Shown: positions 53,330-64,000 of the stretch, piece after piece | How the letters are laid out: the number at the start of each line of letters is the position of its first letter | Position numbering within the stretch: the stretch's first letter is position 1 | Assembly: GCA_963849305.1 (NCBI GenBank) | Contig: CAWKGV010000022.1 | Coordinates: forward strand, 434,001-498,000 | Direction of reading: 5' to 3' | From: CAWKGV01 sp963849305 | GTDB taxonomy: Bacteria; Pseudomonadota; Alphaproteobacteria; Acetobacterales; Acetobacteraceae | DNA length: 64,000 nucleotides | Made by a program: the position numbers and the translations under genes | The notes under the pieces: model-generated | Told to the model about the DNA's origin: nothing | Database searches by the model: none | What the model saw: the letters and a program-made list of their open reading frames with translations, nothing else

Positions 53330-54370
53330 ATGAGCCACAACATCGCGCTCAACTTCGAGGATGGATTTACGAAGTTCATCGAGTGTCGTGCCGGGGAGAG
53401 CGTCGCTGATGCCTCCTACCGAGTCGGCATCAACATCCCGCTCGATTGCCGCGACGGCGCTTGCGGCACTTGCAAGTGCCGCGTGCAATCCGGCGACTAC
53501 GACGGCGGAGATTACATCGAGGACGCGCTGACCGAGGAGGAGGCGGCCGGAGGCCTGGCGCTCGCCTGCCAGATGAAACCCAAATCGGATCTTGTCATCG
53601 ACATCTTTGCCTCTTCCGAGGTCTGCAAGATCAAAGGGCAGATCTTCCATACGCGTCTCAAGTCGGTGGATCGGCTTTCCCCGACCACCGTCGCTTTCTC
53701 GCTGGAAGGGGCCGGTCCGCTCTTCTTTCTGCCCGGCCAATACGTGAATGTTTTCGTGCCGGGGACCGAGGAGCGGCGGTCCTACTCGTTCAGCTCGCCG
53801 CCGGGCGCCGAGACGCAATCCTTCCTGGTGCGCGACATCCAGGCTGGCCAGATGAGCACCTTCCTGCGGGAGAGGGCCACGCCGGGCACGAAGATGGAGT
53901 TCATCGGCCCATCCGGGAGCTTCTACCTGCGCGAGATCAGGCGTCCGACGCTGTTCCTGGCGGGCGGCACTGGCCTCGCGCCCTTCATGTCGATGCTGGC
54001 GAAGCTCGCCGAGACCGGCAGCCCGCAGCCGATCCACATGGTCTACGGCGTCACCAACGACGCCGACCTCGTCGCGGTCGATCGTCTGGAGGAATTCGCG
54101 CGGCGCGTCCCAGGCTTCACCTTAACGACCTGCGTGGCCGCTGAGGACAGCGTCCATCCCCGCAAAGGGTATGTCACGCACCACACCGAGCCCAGCCATC
54201 TGAATGACGGCGAGGTCGACATCTATCTCTGCGGCCCGCCGCAGATGGTGGAAGCGGTGCGCTCCTGGCTTGCCGAGCAGGGCGTGACGCCGGCGGCATT
54301 CTACTACGAGAAGTTCTCGCCGAGCGGCGCCGTGACGGCGATCGGCGAAGACCATCGGCGGGCGGCGTGA
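53330..54370 (+). CDS. benC: Benzoate dioxygenase reductase
   Basis: 346 residues. N-terminal plant-type [2Fe-2S] with Cys40, Cys45, Cys48 (DCRDGACGTCKCRVQSG) and a later Cys in LALACQMK. FAD site RRSYSFSSPPG, NAD site LFLAGGTGLAPFMSMLAKLA, C-terminal YLCGPPQMVEAVRSWL. Passes electrons from NADH to the BenA Rieske centre. Confidence 0.97.
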   Translation: MSHNIALNFEDGFTKFIECRAGESVADASYRVGINIPLDCRDGACGTCKCRVQSGDYDGGDYIEDALTEEEAAGGLALACQMKPKSDLVIDIFASSEVCKIKGQIFHTRLKSVDRLSPTTVAFSLEGAGPLFFLPGQYVNVFVPGTEERRSYSFSSPPGAETQSFLVRDIQAGQMSTFLRERATPGTKMEFIGPSGSFYLREIRRPTLFLAGGTGLAPFMSMLAKLAETGSPQPIHMVYGVTNDADLVAVDRLEEFARRVPGFTLTTCVAAEDSVHPRKGYVTHHTEPSHLNDGEVDIYLCGPPQMVEAVRSWLAEQGVTPAAFYYEKFSPSGAVTAIGEDHRRAA

Positions 54371-54371
54371 G

Positions 54372-55160
54372 ATGACGACCTACGCGGACCGCTTCGCCGG
54401 CAAGGTGGCCGTCGTGACCGGTGCGGCACAGGGCATCGGCCGCACCGTCGCCCTCCGCTTGGCACGGGAAGGCGGCAGGGTGGCGCTCGTGGACCGCTCC
54501 GATCTGGTCGAGGCGGTGCGCCATGAAGCGGAGGCGGCGGGCACCGAGGCGCTGGCAATCACCGCCGATCTGGAGACCTTCGCCGGCGCCACCAAGGCGA
54601 TCGATCGCGGCGCCGAGCGTTTCGGCCGCATCGACATCCTGGTCAACAACGTGGGCGGCACGATCTGGGCAAAACCCTATGCCGAGTACGAGCCGGCGCA
54701 GATCGAGGCGGAGATCCGCCGTTCGCTGTTCCCCACTCTCTGGTGCTGCCGCGCCGCGCTGCCCGCGATGCTGGACGGCGGCGCCGGTGTCATCGTCAAC
54801 GTGTCGTCCGTCGCGACGCGCGGCGTCAACCGGGTGCCCTACGCGGCGGCGAAGGGGGGCGTGAACGCCCTCACCGCCTGTCTCGCCTTCGAGTACGCGC
54901 CGCATGGCATCCGCGTCTGCGGCGTCGCGCCCGGCGGCACCGAAGCGCCGCCGCGCCGCATCCCGCGCAACGCTGCTGCCTCGAGCGAGCAGGAGAAGGT
55001 CTGGTACCAGCAGGTCGTGGACCAGACCGTCGGTTCCAGTCTTTTGAAACGATACGGCACGATGGAGGAGCAGGCGGCGGCGATCCTGTTCCTGGCCTCC
55101 GACGAGGCCTCCTACATCACCGGCGTCACCCTGCCCGTGGCGGGCGGCGACCTCGGGTGA
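54372..55160 (+). CDS. benD: Benzoate cis-diol dehydrogenase
   Basis: 262 residues, SDR. NAD-binding VVTGAAQGIGRTVALRLA, LVNNVGGTIWAKPY, catalytic Ser/Tyr/Lys region VIVNVSSVATRG and VPYAAAKGGVNALTACLAFE. Oxidises and decarboxylates the cis-diol acid to catechol. Starts one base after the benC stop. Confidence 0.96.
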   Translation: MTTYADRFAGKVAVVTGAAQGIGRTVALRLAREGGRVALVDRSDLVEAVRHEAEAAGTEALAITADLETFAGATKAIDRGAERFGRIDILVNNVGGTIWAKPYAEYEPAQIEAEIRRSLFPTLWCCRAALPAMLDGGAGVIVNVSSVATRGVNRVPYAAAKGGVNALTACLAFEYAPHGIRVCGVAPGGTEAPPRRIPRNAAASSEQEKVWYQQVVDQTVGSSLLKRYGTMEEQAAAILFLASDEASYITGVTLPVAGGDLG

Positions 55161-55227
55161 ACCACGGCGGCCGGACCGCATCCGGCAGGCATTGCAGGGA
55201 CCGGCGCGAGGCCGGATGGAGGAACAC

Positions 55228-56157
55228 ATGACTGAGTATTTGACCGACACACCCGAGGTGAAGCGACTGCTGACCCGGGTCGCCGGGCTGGACCAGCCCG
55301 GCGGGAACCAGCGGCTGAAACGCATTGTCGAGCGGGTCGCGACCGACCTGTGCCGCATCATCGAGGACTTCGACATCACGCCGACCGAATTCTGGACCGC
55401 GGTGAGCTACGTCACCCGTCTCGGCCAGGCGGGTGAGGTCGGGCTGCTCGTCCCAGGACTGGGGCTTGAGACCTTCCTTGACGTGGTCATGGACGAGAAG
55501 GAGCGCCGCGCGGGGCTGGAAGGCGGAACGCCGCGCACCATCGAGGGTCCGCTCTACATCACCGACGCGCCGCTCGTGAAAGGCGAGGCGCGGCTGGACC
55601 AGGATCCGGAGCAGGGCGAGGTGTTGTTCATGGAGGGCCAGGTCCGGGACGCGGACGGCAATCCTGTTCCCGGCGCGATCGTCGATGTGTGGCACGCCAA
55701 CACCAAGGGCGGCTACTCGTTCTTCGACCCGTCGCAGACCCCCTATAACCTGCGCCGGCGCATCGAGACCGACACCGACGGGCGCTACCGGCTTCGCACT
55801 ATCATGCCCTCGGGCTACGGCTGCCCGCCGGACGGACCGACGCAGCAGCTTCTGAGCGCCATCGGCCGGCACGGGCACCGTCCCGCGCACATCCATTTCT
55901 TCGTCGAGGCGCCGGGCTACCGGAAGCTGACCACGCAGATCAATATCGCGGACGACGAGTACCTGCACGACGACTTCGCCTTCGCCACCCGCGACGGGCT
56001 GATCCCCGAGGTCGTGCGGCACACCGATCCCGCCGACATCAAGGCACACGGACTCAACGAGCCATTCGCGACGATCCGGTTCGACTTCACGCTGAATCGC
56101 GAGGCCGCGAACCTGCCCGAAGCGGTGGTCGTGCGCGAGCACGCCAAGGCGGCCTGA
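55228..56157 (+). CDS. catA: Catechol 1,2-dioxygenase
   Basis: 309 residues from ATG 55228 (ATGGAGGAAC ahead). Intradiol dioxygenase: N-terminal helical dimer domain, VDVWHANTKGGYSFFDPSQT, and the four iron ligands: Tyr in TPYNLRRRIETD, Tyr in IMPSGYGCPPDGPTQQ, and both His in RPAHIHFFVEAPG. Cleaves catechol to cis,cis-muconate. Confidence 0.97.
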   Translation: MTEYLTDTPEVKRLLTRVAGLDQPGGNQRLKRIVERVATDLCRIIEDFDITPTEFWTAVSYVTRLGQAGEVGLLVPGLGLETFLDVVMDEKERRAGLEGGTPRTIEGPLYITDAPLVKGEARLDQDPEQGEVLFMEGQVRDADGNPVPGAIVDVWHANTKGGYSFFDPSQTPYNLRRRIETDTDGRYRLRTIMPSGYGCPPDGPTQQLLSAIGRHGHRPAHIHFFVEAPGYRKLTTQINIADDEYLHDDFAFATRDGLIPEVVRHTDPADIKAHGLNEPFATIRFDFTLNREAANLPEAVVVREHAKAA

Positions 56158-56166
56158 TTAGCACTC

Positions 56167-56189
56167 GGCGCCGTCTCGACGGCGGCGCC
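56167..56189 (+). promoter_or_regulatory. Intercistronic hairpin catA-catB
   Basis: GGCGCCGTC pairs with GACGGCGGCGCC across a TC loop, one G bulged. No T-run, so it is more likely an mRNA processing or stabilising stem than a terminator. Confidence 0.5.
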
Positions 56190-56218
56190 ATCCACCTGAC
56201 GACCGAGCCGGAGGCTTC

Positions 56219-57367
56219 ATGGCGGACTCCCTTCCCCTCGATGCTGGAAATCTCGCCGTCGCGTCCGTGCGAACCACCATCGTCGATGTGCCGACCGTGC
56301 GCCGGCACAAGCTGTCCCAGACCTCGGTCACGGCGCAGAGCTACGTCATCGTGCGCGTCCGCCTGGCCAACGGCGCCGAGGGGATCGGCGAGGCGGCGAC
56401 GCTGGGCGGCCCACGCTGGAGCGAGGAGAGCGTCGAGGCCATCAAGGCCAATATCGACGCCTATCTCGCCCCGGCGATCATGGGCTCGCGTGCCGACCGT
56501 TTCGAAGCGGCCGGACTGCGCATGGATCAAGCGGCCAAGCGCAACAACGCCGCCAAGGCCGCGATCGAGACGGCGCTGTTCGACGCGGTGGGCAAGACCT
56601 TCGGCATGCCCGCCGCCGCCTTGCTCGGCGGCGCGGTGCGGGACCGCTTCCCGGTGCTCTGGACGCTCGCTTCCGGCGACGCGGCGCAAGAGGTGGAAGA
56701 GGCCGAGCGCAAGCTCACAGCCCGGCTCCACCGCACCTTCAAGGTGAAGATTGGCGCGCAATCGCCGGAGGCGGACATGGCTCGAATGCGCCATCTCGCC
56801 CGCGCGCTGCAAGGCCGGGCCGAGCTGATCGTCGATGCCAACCAGGCCTGGGACGAGAACGTGGCCGCGCGCTGCCTGCCTCAGCTCGCTGAGCTGGGCA
56901 TACTACTCGTGGAGCAGCCTGTCCCGGCGTGGAACCTGGGCGCGATGGCCCGGTTGCGCGCTCGTCCTGGCACGCCGCCGCTGCTGGCGGACGAATGCGT
57001 GGTCGATGCCCATGACATGCTGGCGGTGGCCCAGATCGCCGCCGCCGATGCGGTGTCGCTCAAGCTGGTGAAGCACGCCGGACTGCTCGGGATGCGCAAG
57101 GTGGCGGCTGTGGCGGAGGCGGCGGACATCGGCCTCTATGGCGGCTGTTTGCTGGAAAGTTCGGTAGGAGCGGCGGCGCACTTGCAGGTATTCGCCACAT
57201 TTCGCGAGCTGGAATGGGGTTGCGAGCATTTTGGCCCGCAAATCCTGACCGACGATCTCGTGACCGAGCCGCTGCGGTTCGAGGACTTCCACGTGCATCT
57301 GCCGTCCGGCCCCGGCATCGGCGTCACGCTGGATGAGGATAAGCTGCGTCGCTACTCGCGGAGCTGA
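56219..57367 (+). CDS. catB: Muconate cycloisomerase
   Basis: 382 residues, enolase superfamily. Lys pair in FKVKIGAQSPEAD, metal ligands Asp in LIVDANQAWDEN, Glu in ILLVEQPVPAWN, Asp in PLLADECVVDA, Lys in AVSLKLVKHAGLLGM, and late Glu in CLLESSVGAAAHL. Turns cis,cis-muconate into muconolactone. catC is not next to it; a hydroxylase gene is. Confidence 0.95.
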   Translation: MADSLPLDAGNLAVASVRTTIVDVPTVRRHKLSQTSVTAQSYVIVRVRLANGAEGIGEAATLGGPRWSEESVEAIKANIDAYLAPAIMGSRADRFEAAGLRMDQAAKRNNAAKAAIETALFDAVGKTFGMPAAALLGGAVRDRFPVLWTLASGDAAQEVEEAERKLTARLHRTFKVKIGAQSPEADMARMRHLARALQGRAELIVDANQAWDENVAARCLPQLAELGILLVEQPVPAWNLGAMARLRARPGTPPLLADECVVDAHDMLAVAQIAAADAVSLKLVKHAGLLGMRKVAAVAEAADIGLYGGCLLESSVGAAAHLQVFATFRELEWGCEHFGPQILTDDLVTEPLRFEDFHVHLPSGPGIGVTLDEDKLRRYSRS

Positions 57368-57372
57368 GTGGG

Positions 57373-59352
57373 GTGGGCGACGTGGTCAAGGATGATGCCT
57401 CAATGCCGAGCCGGACCCGAGCCGGGGTCGTGATCGTAGGGGCTGGCCCGGTCGGGCTGATCGCGGCAATCGAGCTGGCAAAACAGGGACTGCGGCCGGT
57501 AGTGCTGGACGCCAAGGACGAGGTCGCCTGGAGCAGCCGCGCCATCTGCATCTCGCGACGGAGCCTCGAGATTCTTGACCGCATCGGAGCTGGATCCGCC
57601 TTCGAGGCAAAGGCCCTGCCCTGGTCACGCGGTCGCAGTTTTTACCGGGATCGGCTCGTGTTCCGGCTCAACATGCCGTACGCCGCCAACGATCGGCACG
57701 CACCGTTTGTTAATATCCAGCAATTTTATACCGAGCAGTTCCTGCTCGATGCGCTGAACGCCCTGGGCGACGTCGCAGAGCTTTGTTGGGGCAACCGGAT
57801 CACCGGCGTCGAACAGGACGAGGAGGGTGTTACCCTTGCTGTCGCCGGGCCGGACGACGAATACGAACTCCGCGCCGACTGGGTGGTCGCTGCCGACGGC
57901 GGCCGTTCGACCATGCGCGAGCAGATGGGTCTGGTGCTGCGCGGGATCGCCTACGAGAGCCGCTATCTGATCGCCGACATCGAGGTGCAGGGCGCGGACC
58001 GGCCGGTCGAGCGGAACGTGTGGTTCAATTCGCGAGCCAACCCGGGTTCGACGGTGATCCTGCATGTGCAGCCCGATGGTCTCTGGCGCATCGATTACCA
58101 GCTTCGCGACGACGAGGACCCCGAGGAGGCGCTGCGCGACGAGAACGTCAGGGCGCGGTTGCAGACGCAGCTTGACGTTATGGGTGTGCGGGCACCCTGG
58201 CGACTGATCTGGAAAAGCCTCTACAAGGCTCTTGCCCTATCGCTAAACTCCTACCGACACGGCCGCGTGTTGTTCGCCGGGGACGCGGCGCACCTTGTGC
58301 CAATCTTCGGGGTGCGCGGCCTGAATTCGGGCATCGATGATGCCCACAACCTCGGCTGGAAGCTTGCCATGGTGGCGCGGGGCGAAGCGCCGGCGATCCT
58401 GCTCGACAGTTACAGCCACGAGCGGCGGCGTGCCACGCACGAGAACCACGAACAGGCGATCAAGAGCACCTGGTTCATGTCGCCGCCGAGCGCCGGGTTT
58501 CGGTTGATGCGGGACGCCGTTCTGTCGCTCGCCGCCGAGCACGCCTGGGCAAGCGCATTGGTCAACCCGCGCCAGTCTTCCGCTCATGTGTATGACAACT
58601 CGCCGGTCATTCAGCGAGACTCCATTCCCTGCGATGCCGGCGTGAAGCCCGGGGAGCCGTTGCCGAACGTTCCGGTTTCGGCGGTAATGGCGCCGGGCAC
58701 GGCAGGCACGTGCGGGTACTTTCACGATGCTCTGGCCCAGCGCGGCTTTGCGTTACTGGTATTCGTCGATGCGCTTGACGATCCTAAGCAGGTCGCCTCG
58801 TTGCTCGAGGTGCCGGAGCTCGTCGGTGTTCCGCTGGAATTGGTTCTAATCGGCTCGGAGTGCGGCCTTGCGTGCTTGGAAGGCGTTGGCTTGAGGCTGC
58901 CGCGCCGCGTGATCGACGTGGACGGTGCGCTCGCGGAGAGATTCGCCGCCCGCAGCTTCCCCGTCTATCTCGTCCGTCCGGACGAGCACGTCGCCGCGCG
59001 GCTGCATAACGCCGATGCGGCAATGGTCATCAGCACGCTCGACGTGGCCCTCGGAAAGCGGCCCGCCCTGACGGCGGCATTGGCCGGGAGCGCCGGTGCG
59101 GGGGACGCCGCATGTTCGCCCAACACGCCGCAGCCCACCACGCCGCAATCCGCGGAGGCGGAAGACCGGGCACTCGGCCAGGAGGGACTCGAGCGCGTGT
59201 TCGAGGCGATCAGCCGGGCTGTGGATGCGGCCGGAGAGGCCGAGGCGCCGCATTTCCTGGGCCGGCTCGCCCTGCTGCTCGCCGGGGAGGTCGGGGACGT
59301 CGAGCGCGTCCTCGCGCTCGCGGCAGCGGCAAGGACGCAAGCGGCCGGGTAG
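57373..59352 (+). CDS. FAD-dependent aromatic hydroxylase (PheA/MhpA-like)
   Basis: 659 residues from GTG 57373 (ATG 57403 is an alternative). FAD_binding_3 family: GVVIVGAGPVGLIAAIELAK, VVAADGGRSTMREQ, and GRVLFAGDAAHLVPIFGVRG, GLNSGIDDAHNLGWKLA. A C-terminal thioredoxin-like domain (FPVYLVRPDEHVAARL) follows, then a ~95-residue Ala/Glu-rich extension after SGAAGDAAC-like sequence that is unusual. Likely hydroxylates a phenolic acid, feeding the same pathway. It follows catB by 5 bp. Confidence 0.88.
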   Translation: MGDVVKDDASMPSRTRAGVVIVGAGPVGLIAAIELAKQGLRPVVLDAKDEVAWSSRAICISRRSLEILDRIGAGSAFEAKALPWSRGRSFYRDRLVFRLNMPYAANDRHAPFVNIQQFYTEQFLLDALNALGDVAELCWGNRITGVEQDEEGVTLAVAGPDDEYELRADWVVAADGGRSTMREQMGLVLRGIAYESRYLIADIEVQGADRPVERNVWFNSRANPGSTVILHVQPDGLWRIDYQLRDDEDPEEALRDENVRARLQTQLDVMGVRAPWRLIWKSLYKALALSLNSYRHGRVLFAGDAAHLVPIFGVRGLNSGIDDAHNLGWKLAMVARGEAPAILLDSYSHERRRATHENHEQAIKSTWFMSPPSAGFRLMRDAVLSLAAEHAWASALVNPRQSSAHVYDNSPVIQRDSIPCDAGVKPGEPLPNVPVSAVMAPGTAGTCGYFHDALAQRGFALLVFVDALDDPKQVASLLEVPELVGVPLELVLIGSECGLACLEGVGLRLPRRVIDVDGALAERFAARSFPVYLVRPDEHVAARLHNADAAMVISTLDVALGKRPALTAALAGSAGAGDAACSPNTPQPTTPQSAEAEDRALGQEGLERVFEAISRAVDAAGEAEAPHFLGRLALLLAGEVGDVERVLALAAAARTQAAG

Positions 59353-59425
59353 ATTCGTGGGGCTTGCCAGTTTCCCTGTGCCTGCCCTGCTCGCCTACAG
59401 CGAGGCAGGAACCGCGCAGGGATGT

Positions 59426-60598
59426 TCAGCCCAGCGGCATCCCGACATAGGTCTGGGCAAGCACGGTCGCCGCCGGAATCGAACTCGTCACTAGCTCGAG
59501 TTCCGCCAGTTGCCGACGATTGTCGAACGCGGCATCATCGAATCGGTGCAGCATCGAGGTCATCCACCAAGAGAAGTGCTGCGCGCGCCAGACCCGCCGC
59601 AGCGCCGCGGCCGAGTAGCCGTCCAACAGTTCGGACGAGCCCGTGGCGTAGTGGCTGCCCAGGGCGCGCGAGAGGATGAACACGTCGTTGACGGCGAGAT
59701 TGAGGCCCTTGGCGCCGGTAGGCGGGACAGCGTGTGCCGCGTCGCCGGCCAGGAACAGCCGTCCGTGCTGCATCGGTTCGCAGACGAAGCTGCGCATCGG
59801 CACAATGTTCTTCTGGAAGATCTCGCCCTCCTTCAGGCGGAAGCCTTGGCCCTCGACGCGCGCCTGCAGCTCCGCCCAGATTCGGTCGTTCGGCCAGTGC
59901 TCGACCGTGTCGTTCGGGTCGCACTGGAAATACATGCGCTGGACGTTTGGCGAGCGGGTGCTGATCAGGGCGAAGCCGCGATCGTGGCGGGCGTAGATCA
60001 GCTCGTCGGCCGAGGGAGGCGCATTGGCCAGGATCCCGAACCAGCCGAACGGATAAATGCGCAGATAGTCAGTGCGCTTGTCCGCCGGGATCGCGGGGCG
60101 GCAGATGCCGTAAGAACCGTCGCAGCCGGCCACGAAATCGCATTCCAGGTGCCGCGCGCGACCGTTCTTGTCAGAGAAGCGGATGCGTGGCCGCTTCCCT
60201 TCCACGTCCTCGATGCCCACGGCACTCGTCTCGAACAGGATCTGCCCGCCGGCATCCAGCCGGGCCTTGATCAGATCCTTGAGCACCTCATGCTGGGCAT
60301 AGACGGTGACCACCCGCCCGCCGGTCAGCTCGTAGAAATTGATCCGATGACCGCGGCAGCCGAAGCGCAGCTCGATGCCGTGATGGACGAAGCCCTCGCG
60401 CTTCAATCGCTCGCCGACCCCGGTTTCCACCATCAGGTCCACCGTGCCCTGTTCGAGCACGCCGGCGCGGATGGTCGCCTCGATGGCCTCGCGCGAGCGA
60501 CTCTCGACGATGATGGACTCGATGCCCCGGAGATGGAGCAGGTGCGAGAGCATCAGCCCCGCCGGCCCGGCTCCGACGATCCCGACCTGCGTGCGCAT
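59426..60598 (-). CDS. pobA: 4-hydroxybenzoate 3-monooxygenase
   Basis: 390 residues. FAD GIVGAGPAGLMLSHLLHLRG, RAGVLEQGTVDLMVETGVG, VAGCDGSYGICRPAIP, RLFLAGDAAHAVPPTGAKGL, NLAVNDVFILSRAL. Makes protocatechuate. Convergent with the hydroxylase gene and 13 bp downstream of an ABC permease gene on the same strand, an unexpected pairing. No pobR seen. Confidence 0.96.
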   Translation of the reverse strand: MRTQVGIVGAGPAGLMLSHLLHLRGIESIIVESRSREAIEATIRAGVLEQGTVDLMVETGVGERLKREGFVHHGIELRFGCRGHRINFYELTGGRVVTVYAQHEVLKDLIKARLDAGGQILFETSAVGIEDVEGKRPRIRFSDKNGRARHLECDFVAGCDGSYGICRPAIPADKRTDYLRIYPFGWFGILANAPPSADELIYARHDRGFALISTRSPNVQRMYFQCDPNDTVEHWPNDRIWAELQARVEGQGFRLKEGEIFQKNIVPMRSFVCEPMQHGRLFLAGDAAHAVPPTGAKGLNLAVNDVFILSRALGSHYATGSSELLDGYSAAALRRVWRAQHFSWWMTSMLHRFDDAAFDNRRQLAELELVTSSIPAATVLAQTYVGMPLG

Positions 60599-60611
60599 CC
60601 TCGTCTCCCCA

Positions 60612-61610
60612 TCAATCCGTTAGCCGCGTGTATGCCGCGGCGAGCAGCAGGATGATGACGCCGTATAGGATCTGCTTGATCGGCTCCGGTGCATCCAGCA
60701 GGGTCAGCAGACTGTCCAACACGGTCAGAATGATTGCCCCGACAATCGTGCCCGCGTAACCCCCGCGGCCGCCAAAGATGGACGTTCCGCCGATGATGGG
60801 CGCGGCAATGGCGGGCAGCAGGTACACGTTCGCCAAACTCAGGTCGGCGGCGTTGGTCGTGCCGACCAAAATCAGGCCGGCGATGGCGCTGAGCAGGCTG
60901 CAGGCGACATAGGCCGCCAGCAGCACCCGCCAGACCCGCACGCCGGCCAGCCGGCAAGCCTCTTCGTTGTCGCCCACGGCATAGAGCAACCGGCCGAAGC
61001 CGGTGGCTTTCAGGCCGAGTATCAGCAACGCGGCGAGCGGTATCCACAGGAACAGGTCGATCGGCACCAGGCCAAGCACTTTGCCGCTGCCAAGCGCCAG
61101 GATGAATTCCGGCACGTGCGGCAGGTTGGCAATGATCTTCTGGCTATAGACGACCAGTGCCCCCTCGGTCATCAGGCCAGTGCCCAGCGTCATCACCAAC
61201 GGCTGCACGCGGAAAACCGCGACGCCAAGGCCGTTGAGCAGCCCGACAAAGAGGCCGACCGCCAGGCCCAGGAACACCGCCGCTGCCTCGTGCTGCGCGG
61301 CGTTGGCCGACAACAGATACGCCGAGCCGGTCGCCACGCTCGCGACCGATAGATCGATGCCGCCGGTCAGCAGGAGCAGCGTCTCGCCACCAGCCATCAA
61401 TCCCAATGGCGCCGCGAACAGCAACGTGTTCGCGACCCAATCGATGGTGACGGTGCCGGGACGGATCACCGAGATGCCGGCGACCAGGAGTGCCAACAGC
61501 AGCACGAGCGCCAAGATCGAGTGATCGCGCACGAAGGCGAGAAGCCTTGGGCGACCGCCCCTTAGGCCCGCGAGCCTCAGCGGCGGAGACGCCTTGTCTT
61601 GCGTGGTCAC
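60612..61610 (-). CDS. RbsC-type ABC transporter permease 1
   Basis: 332 residues, about 9 helices. BPD_transp_2 family: GGETLLLLTGGIDLSVASVA, GLLNGLGVAVFRVQPLVMTL and IAAPIIGGTSIFGGRGGYAG. Pairs with the next permease and ATPase as an importer usually used for ribose, xylose or other small ligands. Stop 13 bp from pobA. Confidence 0.92.
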   Translation of the reverse strand: MTTQDKASPPLRLAGLRGGRPRLLAFVRDHSILALVLLLALLVAGISVIRPGTVTIDWVANTLLFAAPLGLMAGGETLLLLTGGIDLSVASVATGSAYLLSANAAQHEAAAVFLGLAVGLFVGLLNGLGVAVFRVQPLVMTLGTGLMTEGALVVYSQKIIANLPHVPEFILALGSGKVLGLVPIDLFLWIPLAALLILGLKATGFGRLLYAVGDNEEACRLAGVRVWRVLLAAYVACSLLSAIAGLILVGTTNAADLSLANVYLLPAIAAPIIGGTSIFGGRGGYAGTIVGAIILTVLDSLLTLLDAPEPIKQILYGVIILLLAAAYTRLTD

Positions 61611-62607
61611 GGTCTCTGCTTCAGCAAGGTAGCGAGGCCGCCGGCCATCACGACAAGCACGATCAACGTGCCCTGGATCACCTGCCCGTAGTTGGGGTCG
61701 ATGTTGAGGAAGATCAGATCGGTCGGGATCAAGGTGAGGATGAAGGCGGCCAGGACCGGCCCGACAATCCCGCCACGCCCGCCGGTAAGGCTCACGCCGC
61801 CGATGACAACCGCCGCGAGGCCACTCAATGTGTAATAGGTGCCAGCCAGCGCGGAGCCGATGCCGGTGGTCATGGTGAGCGCCAAGCCGCCCACCGCGCT
61901 GAACAGGCCAGCGATCACATAGGCGAGAAACCGCGTGCGGTCCACGTTGACCCCGCTGCGGAACGCCGCCGTTCGATCGCTGCCGACCGCATACAGCGTG
62001 AGCCCGAGCCGGCTCGCGCGAACCGGCAGCCAGATGACGGCCACCACGACGGCGAGCAGGACCAGCCCGTTTGGCAGCCAGGTCGTGATCAGCGTCCCGG
62101 TCGCCAAATTGAGGAAACCATCCGGGGCGCCGCCGCCCGGCTGCTCACGGATCAGCAGCGCCACCCCGCCCCAAATGAAGCCGCCGGCCAGCGTGACCAC
62201 CACGTCCGGCACGCGCGAGACCACCAGCACGAGGCCGTTCAGTGCCCCCGCGGCAGTCCCGGCCAGCAGGATCAGCGCCGCGATGAGCAAGGATGCGCCG
62301 AAGCCGGCATGTTGCATGGCATTGGCCGACAGCACGTTGGCAACGGCCATCAGCGAGCCCACCGACAGATCAATCCCGCCCGACAGGACCACCACGGTCT
62401 GGGCCGCGGCTGCGAGCGCCAGCGGCAACGCCCCCAACGTCAGCGACTGCACGTCGAACGCGCCGAAATCGGGGTGGATCGCGACGGTCAAGGCCAGGAA
62501 CACCGCGACCAGTGCCGGCATCGCGATTAGCGTCAGGTGGCGTTGCAGGAACCGGCGTGCCCGGCCGCCCGATCCGGCGTCCGCAACGCCGGATTCAGCC
62601 GCGCCGC

Positions 62608-62611
<4 letters not shown>
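61607..62611 (-). CDS. RbsC-type ABC transporter permease 2
   Basis: 334 residues, same family: QTVVVLSGGIDLSVGSLMAV, AGALNGLVLVVSRVPDVVVT and VVIGGVSLTGGRGGIVGPVL. Two different permease genes suggest a heterodimeric channel. Overlaps both neighbours by 4 bases. Confidence 0.92.

Positions 62612-64000
<1,389 letters not shown>

Noticed and set aside
61490..62530. 346-codon plus-strand frame opposite the ABC permeases
   Set aside because: Charged low-complexity antisense product; the minus strand encodes clear membrane permeases.

Overview
The window is 64 kb of high-GC DNA, apart from a few AT-richer patches. It looks like a chromosome segment of an alphaproteobacterium, most likely of the Acetobacteraceae/Rhodospirillales type. 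That placement is inferred from overall gene style (compact ATGA-overlapped operons, rfbBACD order, an AcoABC-type dehydrogenase, SoxC plus small cytochrome, benABCD-catAB, pobA). There is no rRNA or marker gene to fix the taxon.

Layout. 0-10.4 kb: end of an ABC sugar-binding protein gene, an MFS transporter, a nitronate monooxygenase, a HepT remnant, dcd plus a 5'-3' exonuclease, a PIN/Phd toxin-antitoxin pair, a secreted SGNH esterase, an AbrB antitoxin with a frameshifted VapC, tRNA-Leu(GAG), lipB and a DegP-type protease. 10.4-20.1 kb: an accessory island of gene debris and unusual genes. It holds a WD40 scrap, a lipase-like scrap, a complete IS66-family element with a perfect 8-bp target duplication, a ~1300-codon repeat protein with five 219-bp units, three members of an unrecognised 118-120-residue protein family, and a sulfotransferase remnant. 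20.1-30.8 kb: AlkA-like glycosylase, a secreted protein, an OmpR-type two-component system, acoABC (acoC frameshifted), a DmeF-like metal exporter, an AhpD-like protein and a NarL-type two-component system (kinase frameshifted). 30.9-41 kb: TonB-dependent receptor (frameshifted), TonB, an NDUFA9-like protein, a secreted phospholipase C-like phosphoesterase and the dTDP-rhamnose operon rfbBACD. 41-50.4 kb: sulfite dehydrogenase pair, monooxygenase remnant, pirin, LysR, ABC-2 exporter, histidine phosphatase, SYLF protein, YcgN and a DapA-family protein. 50.4-64 kb: an aromatic catabolism block. It has a BenM-like regulator divergent from benABCD-catAB and a flavin hydroxylase, facing a pobA operon that also carries an RbsC-type ABC importer running off the right end.

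How it works together. The right-hand block converts benzoate through its cis-diol to catechol (benABCD), then to muconate and muconolactone (catA, catB). 4-hydroxybenzoate goes to protocatechuate (pobA). catC and the later beta-ketoadipate genes are not in the window. A perfect ATAC-N7-GTAT site lies between the regulator and benA.

The most unusual signal is the island at 13.9-19.5 kb. Three small paralogues with a shared PHD motif flank a giant modular protein. Two of them follow the same ~110-bp element, which comes after a truncated enzyme-like gene in both cases. Thirteen single-base frame shifts, often in compensating pairs and sometimes at short homopolymers, affect eight genes. They must be judged as either decay or sequence error before any of these genes is called dead.
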